Assembly (NCBI RefSeq): GCF_000004075.3
Contig: NC_026658.2
Coordinates: forward strand, 24,540,075-24,604,074
Length of the DNA: 64,000 nucleotides
Source of the DNA: Cucumis sativus
Taxonomy: Eukaryota; Streptophyta; Magnoliopsida; Cucurbitales; Cucurbitaceae
Direction: 5' to 3'
Both the position numbers and the translations under genes were made by a program. Positions 35,678 through 48,092 of the stretch are shown here, one piece after another; position 1 is the stretch's first letter, and each line of letters opens with the position of its first letter. Under the pieces are notes generated by a model. It saw only the letters and a list, made by a program, of their open reading frames with translations, did no database searches and was not told where the DNA came from.

Positions 35678-38034
35678 TGTATGGACTATGAAGGGTCAGG
35701 TGGGAGGTGAGAGGGAGTTGAAAGAAAGTCACGTGAGGAGGATGAAGTGAAAGAAAGAAAGAAAACATGAAAACGTGGGGGGGTGCTGTGCTGTGGTGGT
35801 ACGGTAAAAGGACGTTTTGTATTTCTATTTGACTCTTTTGTATGTGTACAGTAAAGGGACTAAGGTGCGTTACTGTTGGGAGATGTTTGCACGTGCCACT
35901 TCGCTTTGGAATTTTATGCCCTCCCCTACTTCTAATTCTATCTTATTATCATGCAATGCAATGCAATGCAATATCCCTCTCTTTCTCGTTATCCTTTTAT
36001 TTTTATCCTTATCTTTTGGGGATGCCCAAATTTCTCATTCAAAACAAACAAATTTAGCCTTCTTCAATTATATAACCAATTAGAAAGTAAGTATGGATGG
36101 TTATTACCATTTTAAAGATACAAGTTCAACCTCTCCTTTTTCTTTCTCTTACTTTCATCTTTTTTCTAACACTATTCTGTCCACCACAACAACATTGCTT
36201 ATTACTGCTAATAATATCCACTACTTTTCCTTTGCTTTTAAAAAAATTTCACTTGCATTTGTACTCGAGCTCAAATTCTTCATCTAGCTTTGTTTGTGAA
36301 CCCGGCCGCCATCGTTGTTGTCACCTACATCTTTCTTGCCATTGTTGTAGTTCAAAACGACAACATTATTGAAGACAAAGAGTAATGCAAGAGGTTGTTT
36401 TTTGTGAAACTATTTCGTGATTGTTATGATGGTGATTGCTTGATCTAAAATGATTTAGTTGTAGAAAAAAAAAGTACATATTTTTTTTTTTTGTAATAAT
36501 TGTACGGAAAATGAAGATTGGACTTTTCATCCTTAAAATACATAGTGATATCAAACTCACTCCAACGAAAGCGAAAATAAATGTAATGTAAAAAACATAT
36601 TTAATTTCTAAACAACTTTACATCATACTAGAGTACATAAATAAATAATATATAAACTAAATGCATAGGTTTGATCATTTGAGTAAGTTAATAAAAAATT
36701 ATTAAATTGATATATTCAATCAATAGAGTTAAAAAGGAATAATTTAAAAACATAAAGAAATTAAATATAAATTTAAAACGGTCTCAAAGCAATGAGTAAC
36801 GGTACTCTTCCTTAGCCCATGAAAGGAGAGAGATGTTTATTTGAATTTTCAAAATCAAATTGAATGTAATGATTTTCTTTCTTCTAGAACGTAATAAAAA
36901 TGAAATGAAATAAAGTGAAGGGTATTTAATTGATGTAAATATTTTGTAAAATTTTCTATTTTCTTTTTAGGATTTTCCTATAAATAATGGTTGAAAAAAT
37001 CAAATTGTTTTGGTATATAGAAACAAATAAAGGTGAATGAAAACAATATAAAGCCATAATTTAGAAGAATTTTGGAATCTCCCGATTATCTCATAAAGGA
37101 AATACGGTGAAGGAAATAAATGGATAACTAACTAAACTTTTCCCCTAAACTATCTGTTTGTGCATATTCTGTATTTTTCTCCAAAGAAAAAAAAAAAGAA
37201 AAAGAAAAAATGATTAGACTCATCCAGGAAGGTTTAGAAGAGAAATTAAGAAGAAGATATTTAAAATGAATGATATGTTAATTGTGAAATTGTAAAGTAA
37301 GGGTTAATGGGATATGGATATGGAGGTGTGTTAGGGTTGAGATAATGAAACAGTGTGTGTATAGAAATGAATTTGTATTGGATTTGTGAGTTAGGAAAAG
37401 GCAGGAAGCGGTTTACAGGCTGTACTCACATGATTGCACTACACCTTTGGTTCCCCGGATTCTCTTTCTTTCTCTCCTTTTTTTTCTTTGTCGTTTTCCT
37501 AACACAGCTCACCACTTCTTCCGTGCGTCCTTTTCGGATGTAAAATATCCCTCAAATTATAAGAAACCCTTTTGTTTTGTTTATTTTATAAGATTTTGGG
37601 TTTGGGTCTGGGTTTGGTAAATGCTATACAGCCTGGCTGTGTAAGCTCAGTCAAATTCGTCCGCTCCCCATCCCCAACTCCCAACCGTATCCTTTCTTTT
37701 TCCTTTCCTTTCTTTTCTTTTCTTCTTTATAAATTGTTGAAGGCACAGACTGTGTAGTATATAGCCTAAAGTGAAAGTCGGTTTTCACAAACACCTTCCT
37801 AATACGTGTGCTCATCTCGCCACCGTTAAATGACGCGTGTCCCTTTGACAGCTGTTTTCTTTTTCTACTAACTGAAACGGCTATCACCTCTCACCTCTCA
37901 CCTCTCCCCTCTCCCCTCTCCACTTATAAAATCCCTTCCCCCTTTTTTCCTCCTTTTCTCTCTTCTTCTCTATTACCAACAACACCATCCCCCCCTTCTT
38001 CTCTCTTACACTCTTCCCCCTATTTTTTCTTTTA
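35678..38034. other. Spacer and promoter region of the MYB gene
   Basis: No gene before 38035. A pentamer repeat (four TGCAA units) is at 35951-35971. The promoter end has ACGTGTG (37804-37810, ABRE-like) and ACGCGT (37833-37838, CAMTA-like). A CACCTCT/CCCTCTC pyrimidine repeat at 37886-37920 is followed by a TATA box at 37925-37931, 110 bases before the ATG. Such elements would suit stress and Ca2+ response, which is inference. Confidence 0.5.
37925..37931 (+). promoter_or_regulatory. TATA box of the MYB gene
   Basis: TATAAAA directly after a pyrimidine-rich repeat, 110 bases before the start codon, with a C/T-rich leader between. Confidence 0.6.
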
Positions 38035-38826
38035 ATGGCTACCATCACTGACCGTATTAAGGGTCCTTGGAGTCCCGATGAGGATGAGTTGCTCCGCCGT
38101 CTCGTCCATAACTACGGCCCTAGGAATTGGTCTCTTATTAGCAAGTCTATCCCTGGTCGATCTGGTAAATCCTGTCGTCTTAGGTGGTGTAATCAGCTTT
38201 CCCCTGAAGTCGAGCACCGTCCCTTCACTTCTGATGAAGATGATACTATTATCCAGGCTCACTCTAGATTTGGTAACAAGTGGGCCACCATTGCTCGTCT
38301 TCTTAATGGTCGCACCGACAACGCTATCAAAAACCACTGGAACTCTACTCTCAAGCGTAAATCTTCATCCTCTGCCCCTGAAGATGACCATCCTCTTAAG
38401 AGATCCACCAGTGCTTCTGCCCCCCCTTTGTATTTTAATCCCAGTAGTCCATCTGGCTCCGACTTGAGCGATTCTAGTCTCTCTGGAATGTCTTCTTCCC
38501 AGGTCTGTAAGCCTTTCCCGCCCGTTCCACCTCTGATTTCTCATTCAAATCATCCCCCCATGGACACAACCTCCATCGATCCTCCCACCTCTCTCACGCT
38601 CTCTCTCCCTGGATCCGACTCCGGTGACGCACCTAAACATATGTCCGAAGCCAATCGGATTGAGAAGCAGTTCTTCAGTGCGGAGTTCTTGGGTGTGATG
38701 CAAGAAATGATTAGAAAAGAAGTGCAGAGCTACATGTCTGGGATGGAACAGAATGGACTGTGTTTGCAGACGGAGGCTATCACCAACGCAGTCGTAAAAC
38801 GGATTGGAATAAGAAAGATCGATTAG
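38035..38826 (+). CDS. R2R3-MYB transcription factor, subgroup 22 (MYB44/70/73/77-like)
   Basis: Intronless, 263 residues. R2 (about 10-57) and R3 (about 62-108) carry the regular tryptophans: [32 protein letters not shown] and then [24 protein letters not shown] (read in two parts). The third helix and the intronless form are typical of subgroup 22. The C-terminal half has LTLSLPG, the subgroup motif that overlaps an LxLxL repressor-like EAR sequence, and the closing motif [15 protein letters not shown]. Family members act in the nucleus in abscisic acid, auxin, salt and wound responses. An AATAAA is at 38966-38971. Confidence 0.95.
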   Translation: MATITDRIKGPWSPDEDELLRRLVHNYGPRNWSLISKSIPGRSGKSCRLRWCNQLSPEVEHRPFTSDEDDTIIQAHSRFGNKWATIARLLNGRTDNAIKNHWNSTLKRKSSSSAPEDDHPLKRSTSASAPPLYFNPSSPSGSDLSDSSLSGMSSSQVCKPFPPVPPLISHSNHPPMDTTSIDPPTSLTLSLPGSDSGDAPKHMSEANRIEKQFFSAEFLGVMQEMIRKEVQSYMSGMEQNGLCLQTEAITNAVVKRIGIRKID

Positions 38827-39776
38827 AAATTAGATGACGAAGAAGTCATCGGCTTTCCTTACGCCGCTGCTCCAATCTCTTGAAGACTTCACCTTTTTCT
38901 GTTTATTATTTTTTTTCTTTTTTTTTTCTTTTCTCCTTCTCCCCATCCCCAAAACTATAGACGAGAATAAATTTTGGTAGTGTACATAAGGAAGAACAAT
39001 CAAATTGGGGGTCTGTGGGTTGAACAACGTAGACAAGAACTTCAAATATATATATATATATATATCGTATATGAATGATAGAACTTAGATCATCAGTTCA
39101 AGAGGGTGATCTTTTGGCATGTTTATGCAAAATTTCTGTTGCTGTTCTCTTTTTTATTTTTATTTTGTTTTTTAAAATGTAAGAAGAAGAGTAATAACCA
39201 AAAGTACAAAAAAAAAAAAAAAAAATTCTTAGAAATTTTTTGGATTTGCCATCTTTTTAGAAACGAGAAAGTTTCGAGATGCAAAACAGGATGACGAAAA
39301 TCCAAGAAAAGACACAAGTGGGAACTCTCTTGAGTGGACAAGAATTGATTAACAATAATAAAATGAGTTTTTGTAGATAAGTGGTTTGAGAACAAAACAA
39401 AACAGTAGTATAATATAATATAGTTGTGAGCAACCACTTGGAATTAGGAAATGTGGAGGAATATGGAGTACAGTTTTTAGATCAAATCACGAAGACACAA
39501 ACTCTCAAACTAAATTATTAAAGCAAAAGGGGATGTACGAACTCAAAGATAGATATCAGATAGATAGATCCAAAGAAAAAAAGAAACTGACTTGGAAACT
39601 AAATAAAAAAGTAAAAAGCACTAGAAATTTGATATAAAGGGCTTAACGTTTATTATGGGTGGCATTGTAGTTCCAGACGATATTAGAAATATATGTACAG
39701 TGAAATAAAAAGGCACAATGAAGTAAGGATTGAATAGTAACTAAAGTAATACTTGAGATTGCTGCATGTAATTGTA
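38827..39776. other. 3' region of the MYB gene and spacer to MRG
   Basis: Convergent gene ends. Contains poly-T, a TA microsatellite at 39047-39064 and a poly-A run at 39209-39225. No gene seen. Confidence 0.5.
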
Positions 39777-42700
39777 TTAGTCATCGGCGTTGTTGGTACT
39801 TGTTTCCATATTCTCAGGCACATGGTACGATGACAAGAAAAACGCATTCTGATTCTTCCTTAAAAACCTGCAACTAACAAACACATCGAAACAAGACCCG
39901 TCTCACTGGTCACCACCACATTTTGTTGAAAATTTCAACACGAAAACCCACGGTAAATGTCTCAAATGAAAGTAGTCAGAAGAGGAATAAATACTTGAGT
40001 AAGTCAACTAACTTCTGTTGCAGTTCCATCAAAGTCTCCTCTTCAATATTGGCTTGAGACAACAACTCAGGCAACCTAACTGCAATGAATGAAACAGCGG
40101 ATATCATTTTCAAAATGGCTACCCTCTATACCCTCTCACTTTGACCATTAGTTAGAATAATATTCAAACAACCAGTATTACCAAATAGACGTAGAAGGTG
40201 TTCGGCACCATATATGGAAGAAGGGGAGACATCATTGATCATCAATTCTTCATATTGTTGTCGTTCACTTTTGTATAGAAGCATCACAGGTAGTGCTTTA
40301 TCGAAGTAACAAATCAGCCCCTTCACGATTTCTCCAATTGATTCATCTTTCCTGTAATCGTATAGCATTGTTAAGAAGATGATGGATGGGGTGGGAACAG
40401 ACAACGTACTTACGTTGCATCCTTCTTCAGTCTGTACTCAAGATATTTCTTCATTATATCGTCTACATTAGGTGTGCGTGGAAGCTTTACTAGCTGCAGT
40501 GCGAATGAAATTAACAAACCTCAAATTACTTGATCATTAAATCCGACCGAAGTAATAGATATTAATCCAGATATCATTACCTTCCCAAGATGCGTTACAA
40601 ACTCACTATCATCAACTAGTTGCTTCTTTAGTTTAACTGGAATCTGTATACTCACAAGCTTTTCAACATTCATGGCACCCTTTTCCTACAAGTAAACAAT
40701 TGATATGGTAAAATTTTAAAAAGTAACGATGACTTGTAAAAGGCTCATGCTAAGTACCAGATAAAATACTGAACACATGGAAGAAATAATTCAAGGGTGG
40801 GGAAGTGGAAAGGCGAGGCCTTTTAGTAACTTTAAAGGACAACTGGCAACATTTAAATTTGGCATACCTTACTAGCATCATTCTTTCGCTTCTTCCCTTT
40901 AACCACTGCACAAAAATTTATAATTTGCATGAACAGATTAAACCAAGAGCTAGCATAAATATTTCTCACAGGAAACACGATGCTTCATGTAATCTTTTAG
41001 AATAGTTGGCAAATGTTCCTTAAATAAATTACTGAAAAGTATAAGCATCGCTTACACTCTAATATTGTACTGTTCAATTTATCAGGTCAGTTTTTGATAG
41101 AACGCTACAAAGGGTTAAGAACAACAAGATTAGGCAATTCTTTTATCTAAAGCTAATACCTAAAGTTCTCGTATTCCCTGAATGTAAGAAACACAACTAA
41201 ATATAGTACGTACATGAACGCCTTACAGCACAATTCACAGAACTAGAAGTCTAGAATATCCTTAACATTATCGAAGATTGAAAAATTGAACCTAGAAAGG
41301 AACTTTGCCTGCTAATATCCAAAATGCTTCACTCCTTACTGTATAAATGTCCTTTCCAATCACATTACAATCATCTGAAGCTATTGTTTCACCTTGGATG
41401 GACTGATACTTTGAACTAACCGTGATACATAAATGCCAAGATATCATCAGAAGTTAGGGGTCATCTTTCAGAACATTCTTAACTTGACACTTATAGTTCA
41501 ATAATTTCCGCTTAGATAAACTAGCACTCCTTACTATCTATCTGTCAAATTATTTCACAAGTTCTGATGTTCTCCCTCCCTCCCTCTCTTTCTTAGAAGT
41601 GAACTTTTATTGATTTGGTAAAAATTTAAACTACATTTCACCATGAATTTTAAAAAAATGCATCCTGATTGAATTTTAGAGACATGATAGAGTAGGATAA
41701 ACCTCGAGGACTTAGACCATTCCATCCAACTGTTCTCTTTAAATTAAAATTCAAGTGTTTCCTTCTAACTACACGACCAGCTTATCGTATGACTTTAAAG
41801 TATGTATATATGCTCTGATGAGCTGAAAAGCCAAACAGCCAGAAAAAGTGAAATAGTTGAATAAATTTTTATTGTTCTCGATACACTGTTTGTAGTTCTG
41901 ATAATCTAAATTGAAGGCTAACCTACACTTGAGCTCAAGTAATATGCAGCAATGCATAAGTTAATTAAACAAACCAACAATTACCGTTCTTGGGCTTGAT
42001 ATGGGACGCTCGAGATGCCTTCTTGTCAGTCCCCCTCTTCTCATTGAGTTCCTGCTGTTTCTGCACATTCTCTTCTGTAAACTTCAGTAATCGATCAAGT
42101 CCTACCCACTCATCCCAGCTGTAACATAAAATAAACAAGGAAATAGAAGATCTATAAGTGGAAGTAGTAAAGTAAAAGCGCCATCTTTTCCAACCAAGGA
42201 AACCCAACATTTTCATACATTTATACCTAAAAAACTTCCCCAACTTCCTTGCACCACGAAATCTAAATGGTGGGTTAAAATAACAAAGCTTCAATAAACG
42301 CATAAATATTGGACTAACACTGCAGACAGTGAGGTTATGCCTTCTCTTCTTGTTTTGACTGTGAGGTTTTGAGAAAGCTTCTCTTAGGATGTTCTCAAGT
42401 TATATCCTGAAATGTATCCAAGCAAAGAAACAAATCGATGCTAATCAACTCCAATTTGCAGATGGTACTTGTTTTTGATGTTTACAATGAAGAAGAGATC
42501 AATAATATCTCCTTGAAACCCAGAAAACTTTGGTAGCTGCAGCTGGTGGGAAAATTAACTTGTGGAAAATCACTTAAGCAGGCACTGACATTGATGTGTA
42601 GGAAATGATTTATAAAGCAGAAAAAATGGTGTGCTTTTCTGAAGCTTGATAATTCTGAGTACCAACGTATGCACTCAAGCGGTTACCTTATTTCTGGAAG

Positions 42701-44898
42701 CCAATGCTTGAAAAGGTGCCTAGTTCATGGAATGCTATTTGCTTTAAAGATGGGGAACAACTATTATCCAGCCTAGACATCAGAAGCTTAAGATCAGAAA
42801 ACGTATTTCAATCTCCAACATAAGTGCTTTGTCCACGACTCTCATGGGCATTTTATTATCTCAAGCAGATATGAGACAGAGGTGAGGGTTACTTACTGCT
42901 GATAATCATAGAATAAAAGGTACAAGAGCCTCGAAGTTTAGGGTTCATTGCAAAACACTTTTGTGTCTATTGTCCAGTCCCTTTTGATCAGAATAACAAG
43001 TGACCTCAATACCATCTTCTGGAACAATTGTAGATCATCAAAAGGCCATCAAGATTTGTTTGTTCCTACAAACTTCATCATGGAATGCTTTAAAAATGTT
43101 CACACTTTGTTTGGATGTTGGTGTTAGCACCAACGGTAACCCAGTTTATCCCAAAGGTTCTTGGGTTTGAGGGTGGAGGTTTTTATGTTATACGGGATCT
43201 GCCTCCATAAAAATTCTCTATGGGAGTTCCTTTTTTATTCGGTAACTATACTACTTTCTATAATTATTACAGGTCCTTGGAGAAATTCCCATAAACTCCG
43301 AGGCTTCTTTGAGTTGATTTATTATCAACCGTGCTAGTTTTGCTCTCTCAATAACAGGTTTTTTTAGTTTCGTATACAAAAAATGAATGAATAAGTAAAA
43401 CAAGTATGTATCATCAATATGCTGAAGTCAACAAAAAAATGCATGCTGACAGTTTATGTGAATTATCGAAAGCTCTGATGCCTTTTTCTTCTTCAAGTAT
43501 TTATATTTTGAAGATCAAAGGATGAACAAAATCAACAATTATGCAGAACTATTTACCCATCTGTATGAACTCATATCTACAACATTTTGTAGAAGTTTCA
43601 GCATTGAATTTTTTGTAGGCAAGATTGAGGCAACCTCTGATCTACCTTTAAATAGAACCAACAAACCAAAAACCTTAAGTATATTTAGGTGGATGCCAAG
43701 CAACAAGAAGCATAAAAACACATAAAGAACAAGGAATGTATCAAAACATCATCTGTCAAGAAAACAATAGGCCTAGAACTAACATTCTGTTTCAAAAACC
43801 ATCAGATTAGAGATGGGAACAGTCTCTGTCATTAAATCAAAAGGAGAACTCACTTACGTTTTGCTCCATCCCTGCAAAACAAAGAACGTGGTCTCAAGAT
43901 CCTCCCTCATGCACAATACTCTTCTCCACAAGAGAGAGAGAGAGAGAGAAGAGAGACGCACACACACAAGCGCACACATAATACACAGGTACACAGTCTA
44001 CTTACAAGGTAATGAACATAACATCTCCATTCTTTCAACTGATATTCTGTTTTTAGTACCTAAAAATGAAAATGGCACATAGAAAGTAAGAAGACAAATA
44101 AGCTAAATTCTGTAGGTTTCACAGTAACAACCAAATGATTTGATGCAACTATGAAGACATTATTAACATATCAATCCAAATCTGGATCACACTATGATCT
44201 CCCAATCATTAGAACTATTAAGTATTCGGAATTCGATCCTTCATCCTATAATTTCTTAATTATTCAAGTGCTTCAGGAAGATTACGAGGTTAAGTTATCC
44301 AGATGAGTATTAGCTCTTGTTCTTCACAATTAACGAACCTTGCATATTAAAAAAAAGATTGAATCACTGTTTCAAAGTGGAGGTTCTAAACCACAAAAAT
44401 GCAAATGCAAAGATTAAGAAGGGCTGATTATTACAGAAGTGTAAAATAAATTCTTGCTAATTTCTCCTACTTAGCTGGCAATTCAATATGCTTCCTCACA
44501 TTTTTTATCATCTATTCTTGAAGATGTCGAGTTCACAAGGTGAGAAGTAACTAAAAACCTGCCTACTCCTTCCACTAAACTACAGAAGCATTTGTGAGCT
44601 TGCAATTTCAGCGAAACAAGAAAAAGAAAAAGAAAATAGAGAAATTTGAAACAGAGATTCCTCCAAACCGTAATGTTCAGGAATTGGGGAAATGAAGTGA
44701 AAGATAAAGAGGGAAAAGAGGTCAAACCTTAGCTTCATAAATGACGAAGCTATGAAAGGCAAGAACCTTCTCTCCTTCAGAGAAAGGACAAGGATGGGAA
44801 GGGGGGTTCTGAACTCCATTGTCGTCGTCGTCTTCGGAGTCATTCTTGGAAGTGGTATCGGCGGAGTCGGAAGCAACCCGATTCTCAGGGCTTCCCAT
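39777..44898 (-). CDS. MRG family chromatin reader (MRG1/MRG2-like)
   Basis: Ten exons on the minus strand: 44728-44898, 44006-44059, 43858-43871, 41985-42118, 40868-40905, 40581-40685, 40414-40493, 40182-40351, 39995-40079, 39777-39867. They total 942 nt, 313 residues, and every phase fits. The acidic N-terminus leads into a chromo-barrel domain (SEGEKVLAFHSFVIYEAKV, then EWRCYVHYLGWSKNWDEWV), which binds H3K4/K36 methyl marks. A Lys-rich linker (KGKKRKND) precedes the MRG domain: IQIPVKLKKQLVDD, LPRTPNVDDIMKKYLEY, FDKALPVMLLYKSERQQY and then YGAEHLLRLFVRLPELL. In Arabidopsis these proteins join histone acetyltransferases and CONSTANS in flowering control. Exon 3 is only 14 nt. Intron 3 carries a LINE relic. 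Confidence 0.92.
42440..43110 (+). mobile_element. Decayed L1-type LINE fragment (reverse transcriptase region)
   Basis: Translated on the plus strand in shifting frames, the stretch gives QLQFADGT, the variant of the FADD box of plant L1 reverse transcriptases. It continues with LVAAAGGKIN (LKINL-type phrase) and then FWKPMLEKVPSSWNA, like the FW.P..EK......W segment downstream of the catalytic box. The catalytic second Asp is Gly here. Stops and frame changes are many, and no 5' part, ORF1 or poly-A tail was found, so it is an old dead fragment. It lies antisense in MRG intron 3. Confidence 0.65.
43932..43952. repeat. GA microsatellite
   Basis: About nine GA units followed by GAGAGACG and a CA-rich run, inside MRG intron 2, between exon 2 and the 14-nt exon 3. 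Confidence 0.8.
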
Positions 44899-47519
44899 TT
44901 GAATAGCTAAGTTGAGAATCAATCGTGTTGAGCTCCGAGAAGAAGCAAATCAACGACTCCCAATTGGGGTTTTAATCGCAAACGAAGCGCACTAGAAATT
45001 GGGGGTTTCTGTGTCTTTGTTGTTATGTACTATAACGGGGCCGGCCGGGAGTCATCTTTCAAAAATTGGGAAAGAAAATAACTCTTCCTATTGGAATTCC
45101 ACGCTCTCTACAATACGTTTCTGACAAAGAGACGACGTAGTGTACTACCAAGACTTTACTGATTAAATATGTACATTAGCTAAGTTCATGTTCATCCTCA
45201 TTTATTGCTTCCTCTAATATATGGTTTTAATAGTCTATCAAACATTACAACAAAGCTCCTTTGATAGTAATCCAAGTTTTTGTGTTCATTGTCTTAAATG
45301 TTGTACAAAAATATCAATAGAGTGTCATGTATCTACCATTTGATGTCATGTCAATCATTATATGATATCAGCTGGTTTTTTGCCTTTGATCACCATAAAA
45401 TTTCAAAGAATATTACCTTGTGTGGAAATTTGCATATACAATTTTCAGAAAGGAAGGGAACATATATCCTTGAAGTACTATCAAACAAGGTTGATATTGA
45501 CTCATTTTTCGATATTTATTAGTTCAACAAAATAGATATAAGCATTAAGAAATAATGATTGTATAATATTGATACATTCACTCATGTATTTATTGACACA
45601 CGTTAAACGGGCTGGTTAAGTTGATGGAGTTTTGGGCCAAGCTCATTGGTTCATCAAGTTTACACATATAGCTATAAATGAAATGGAATAGCCGTAGGTA
45701 GGTGGCATAAGCCATGAGGTTAAGTGAAGTTGTGGTCTAATATTAAAAATGAGTAAAGAAATCTGGAGCGTGTCAATGGTTCGTAAGAAATTAAATGTCT
45801 CTACATATCAGTATTGGCACCCTCGGTTCCCTCTTACGAGCTTCACATTGGTATGGGAAGAAAGTAGTAGCAGTCTAGTAGTAGTACAAGTATAGAAGAA
45901 GATCAGTTCCCAATACACAGGGCATTCAAATTTTATTCATGCCCAAACTTGATAACACTTTGTATTTGTAAGATAGGACATGTCATCCATGAAGATTGTT
46001 CAATCTGCCAGTTTTATCCGCCAATCTATGTTTTCCACAATTACAGTAATTAAAAGAAATAAAATTGAATTCTTTTTGCTAAATCCTTACTTTTTTTTTT
46101 CTTTAGGGTGGTCAAATGTAGAGGTGAACGTGATTGTCCGAAACACCAAGCCGACCGATCAAACTCAAGGTGGTTGGTCAAGAAATTATTGGTCGGTGTC
46201 GATTTGAAAATAATTCCACATCGACATTATTGTCAACAAATCTCAAAGCCTTAAACTGACCCAAAGTGATTGATCATTGGTTATACTCATTCACGATTAT
46301 TAGATCTGTTTGAATATTTACTAAACATATCACAATGGATCTTTCATTTAGTAAGAGAGGAAGAAAAAAAAGAGTGATTATTGATTAATTTGTTAATTGG
46401 TTTCAACTTGTATTCATAATATCCATCAACCTCTGTATGAAATAAACAAATGAAATGGTAGATTACAAATAGTCTCCTCACAAGACTAAATGCTAAATTA
46501 GAGTTACCGACATTATTATATATAAATTTATCGTACGAAACAAATTTCTCGATAAAATTATCTTTTTAAAAAAGACAAAATTTCTTTTGAATTATAAAAT
46601 AATCCAACATTTGTTGTCATCATCTTTAAAGATTTTTTTATGTTTAAATTATTGATATATCCACGGAGTATAAGTTAATGTTCAAGGTACATACGGTACC
46701 TTCCATAATAAAAATCAACCGTTTAATTAAACTTCACCCCACATTTGTCAAATATGTATACAAACGGTTTAAAATAAGTTTAGAAATACTTTTCTCAGAA
46801 ATACCATAGTTGGGAAAATAATTAAGAAGTTTGATATAAAGAAAAAACAGTTAATTAGAGTAATCATAAAATATCAAAGAAGAAAAGAAAAACAGATTAG
46901 TAAGAAAGTGAGAAGTCAATGAACATAATAAGGTGTAAGAGAAAAGAAAAAAGAAAAAAGAAAAAACCCAAAACGGCATTGTTTGTTTGGGTTTTGGGTT
47001 TTGGCTGTTGGCTTTACTCAGATCTCAGTATTCTGCAATTTCGAAAAGCCAACTCCTCTATTTGTCTTATGCTATTTGTCTACAAGCTTACGGGGGCATT
47101 TCCATTTCCTTCTTCTTTCATTAACCTCAATTCTCCAAATTCTCAATCCCCATCCTCTGTTTTACATCTGTCGTCTCTTTCTTCTTCTTCTTCTTTTTTT
47201 TTTTTATCATTACAGTTTTTTTCCATTTATTGGTTCATCTTCTTCTCTCCTGCAATTCTTTTCTTTTTCATATATAATTTATATATGTAATCAGATGGAT
47301 AGATAAACAAAGTTAGAGATTTAATTTATGTTGCTTTATAAAGTACACACCCAAATCAGATACAGATCTAAATAAACAAAAGGAAAGAGAAAAAAGAAAG
47401 AAAAAAAAAAAGGAAAGAACAAACCCCAGATCAAATCCAAAACACATTGAAAGGGAAATTTCAATTGCCAAATTTGAAAGGAAAATGGTTAAATGGACTG
47501 AATATGGAAGCCAAGCCAC
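44899..47519. other. Spacer between MRG and GID2 genes
   Basis: The first few hundred bases are the MRG promoter and 5' UTR, with a GGCCGGCC palindrome near 45040. A decayed repeat at about 46120-46310 resembles 48805-49010. The right edge is probably GID2 3' UTR. No gene recognised. Confidence 0.4.
46120..46310. repeat. Diverged dispersed repeat, copy A
   Basis: Aligns by eye with 48805-49010 in the same orientation: CGAAACA followed by an ACC..AC.GA phrase, TTGGT..GTGTCG / TTGGTTGATGTCG, and TCAAAG.CTTAAACT.AC. The two copies flank the GID2 gene. Family unknown. Confidence 0.45.
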
Positions 47520-47685
47520 TCATCTGCCTCTGTTGCTGAAATTCATCTTCTCGTAGTAACGAATTGAGAGAAGGGAAAGTGAGAGATGGACCTCATCTTT
47601 CCCCCACCGGGCCGGCGGTTTCGATCCAATCATTGCCGGAAACGGAGACCAAGATGCGGACGAGGAAGAGGATGCGGATGAAGAT

Positions 47686-47717
<32 letters not shown>

Positions 47718-48092
47718 GGAGGATTGGGGCTTGGTAAGAGGCCAGATGAAGAGGGAGTGAAGTCGACGGAAGCCGCCGAGGGCGAGAACTACAGATCGGA
47801 GTTGTTGGTTGCCGCAGCCGGTGTTAGCCCAGTGTCTGGTGCAGATCAGCTCCCAAAGCCGCTCATCTTCGGCGGTTTTATGCCATTGCTTGCTCACACA
47901 GGCCGCCATAGCCAAAGTCCTAGCATCCACATGTTTAAAAACCTCAAACAACAAATTATCATCCAAATTCATAAATCCAGTCTTGTCGGAGCAGTCTTCT
48001 CCTCCACCTCCGCGGGTAAAATCTTGGGTTTCCGCCTTAGGTTTCTTCCCCATCTTCCGATCCCCAACCCCATCTGGAACAACTCGCTTCAT
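47520..48092 (-). CDS. GID2: F-box protein GID2/SLY1 (gibberellin signalling)
   Basis: Intronless, 190 residues. The F-box spans about 42-86 (LDDNLLFEVFKHVDARTLAM, then CVSKQWHKTAEDERLWE). After it come the two motifs that define this family: the GGF block (LALGGFRRLHSLFIWPL, about 103-119) and the C-terminal LSL block (EVHLSLSLLSIRYYEKMNF). As the SCF receptor subunit it recruits DELLA proteins bound to GA-GID1 for ubiquitination, acting in the nucleus. Between the GGF and LSL motifs sits a poly-Ser tract with a few Ala (about residues 124-147), encoded by a trinucleotide run at 47650-47725. That tract is longer than I recall for the Arabidopsis or rice proteins and may vary in length. An antisense 127-codon frame (47724-48107, +) is a shadow. 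Confidence 0.93.
47650..47725. repeat. Imperfect trinucleotide repeat inside GID2
   Basis: On the plus strand GAGGAA/GAGGAG units; on the coding strand TCC/TCT serine codons with some GCA/GCC. It encodes the poly-Ser tract of the GID2-type protein. Confidence 0.85.
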
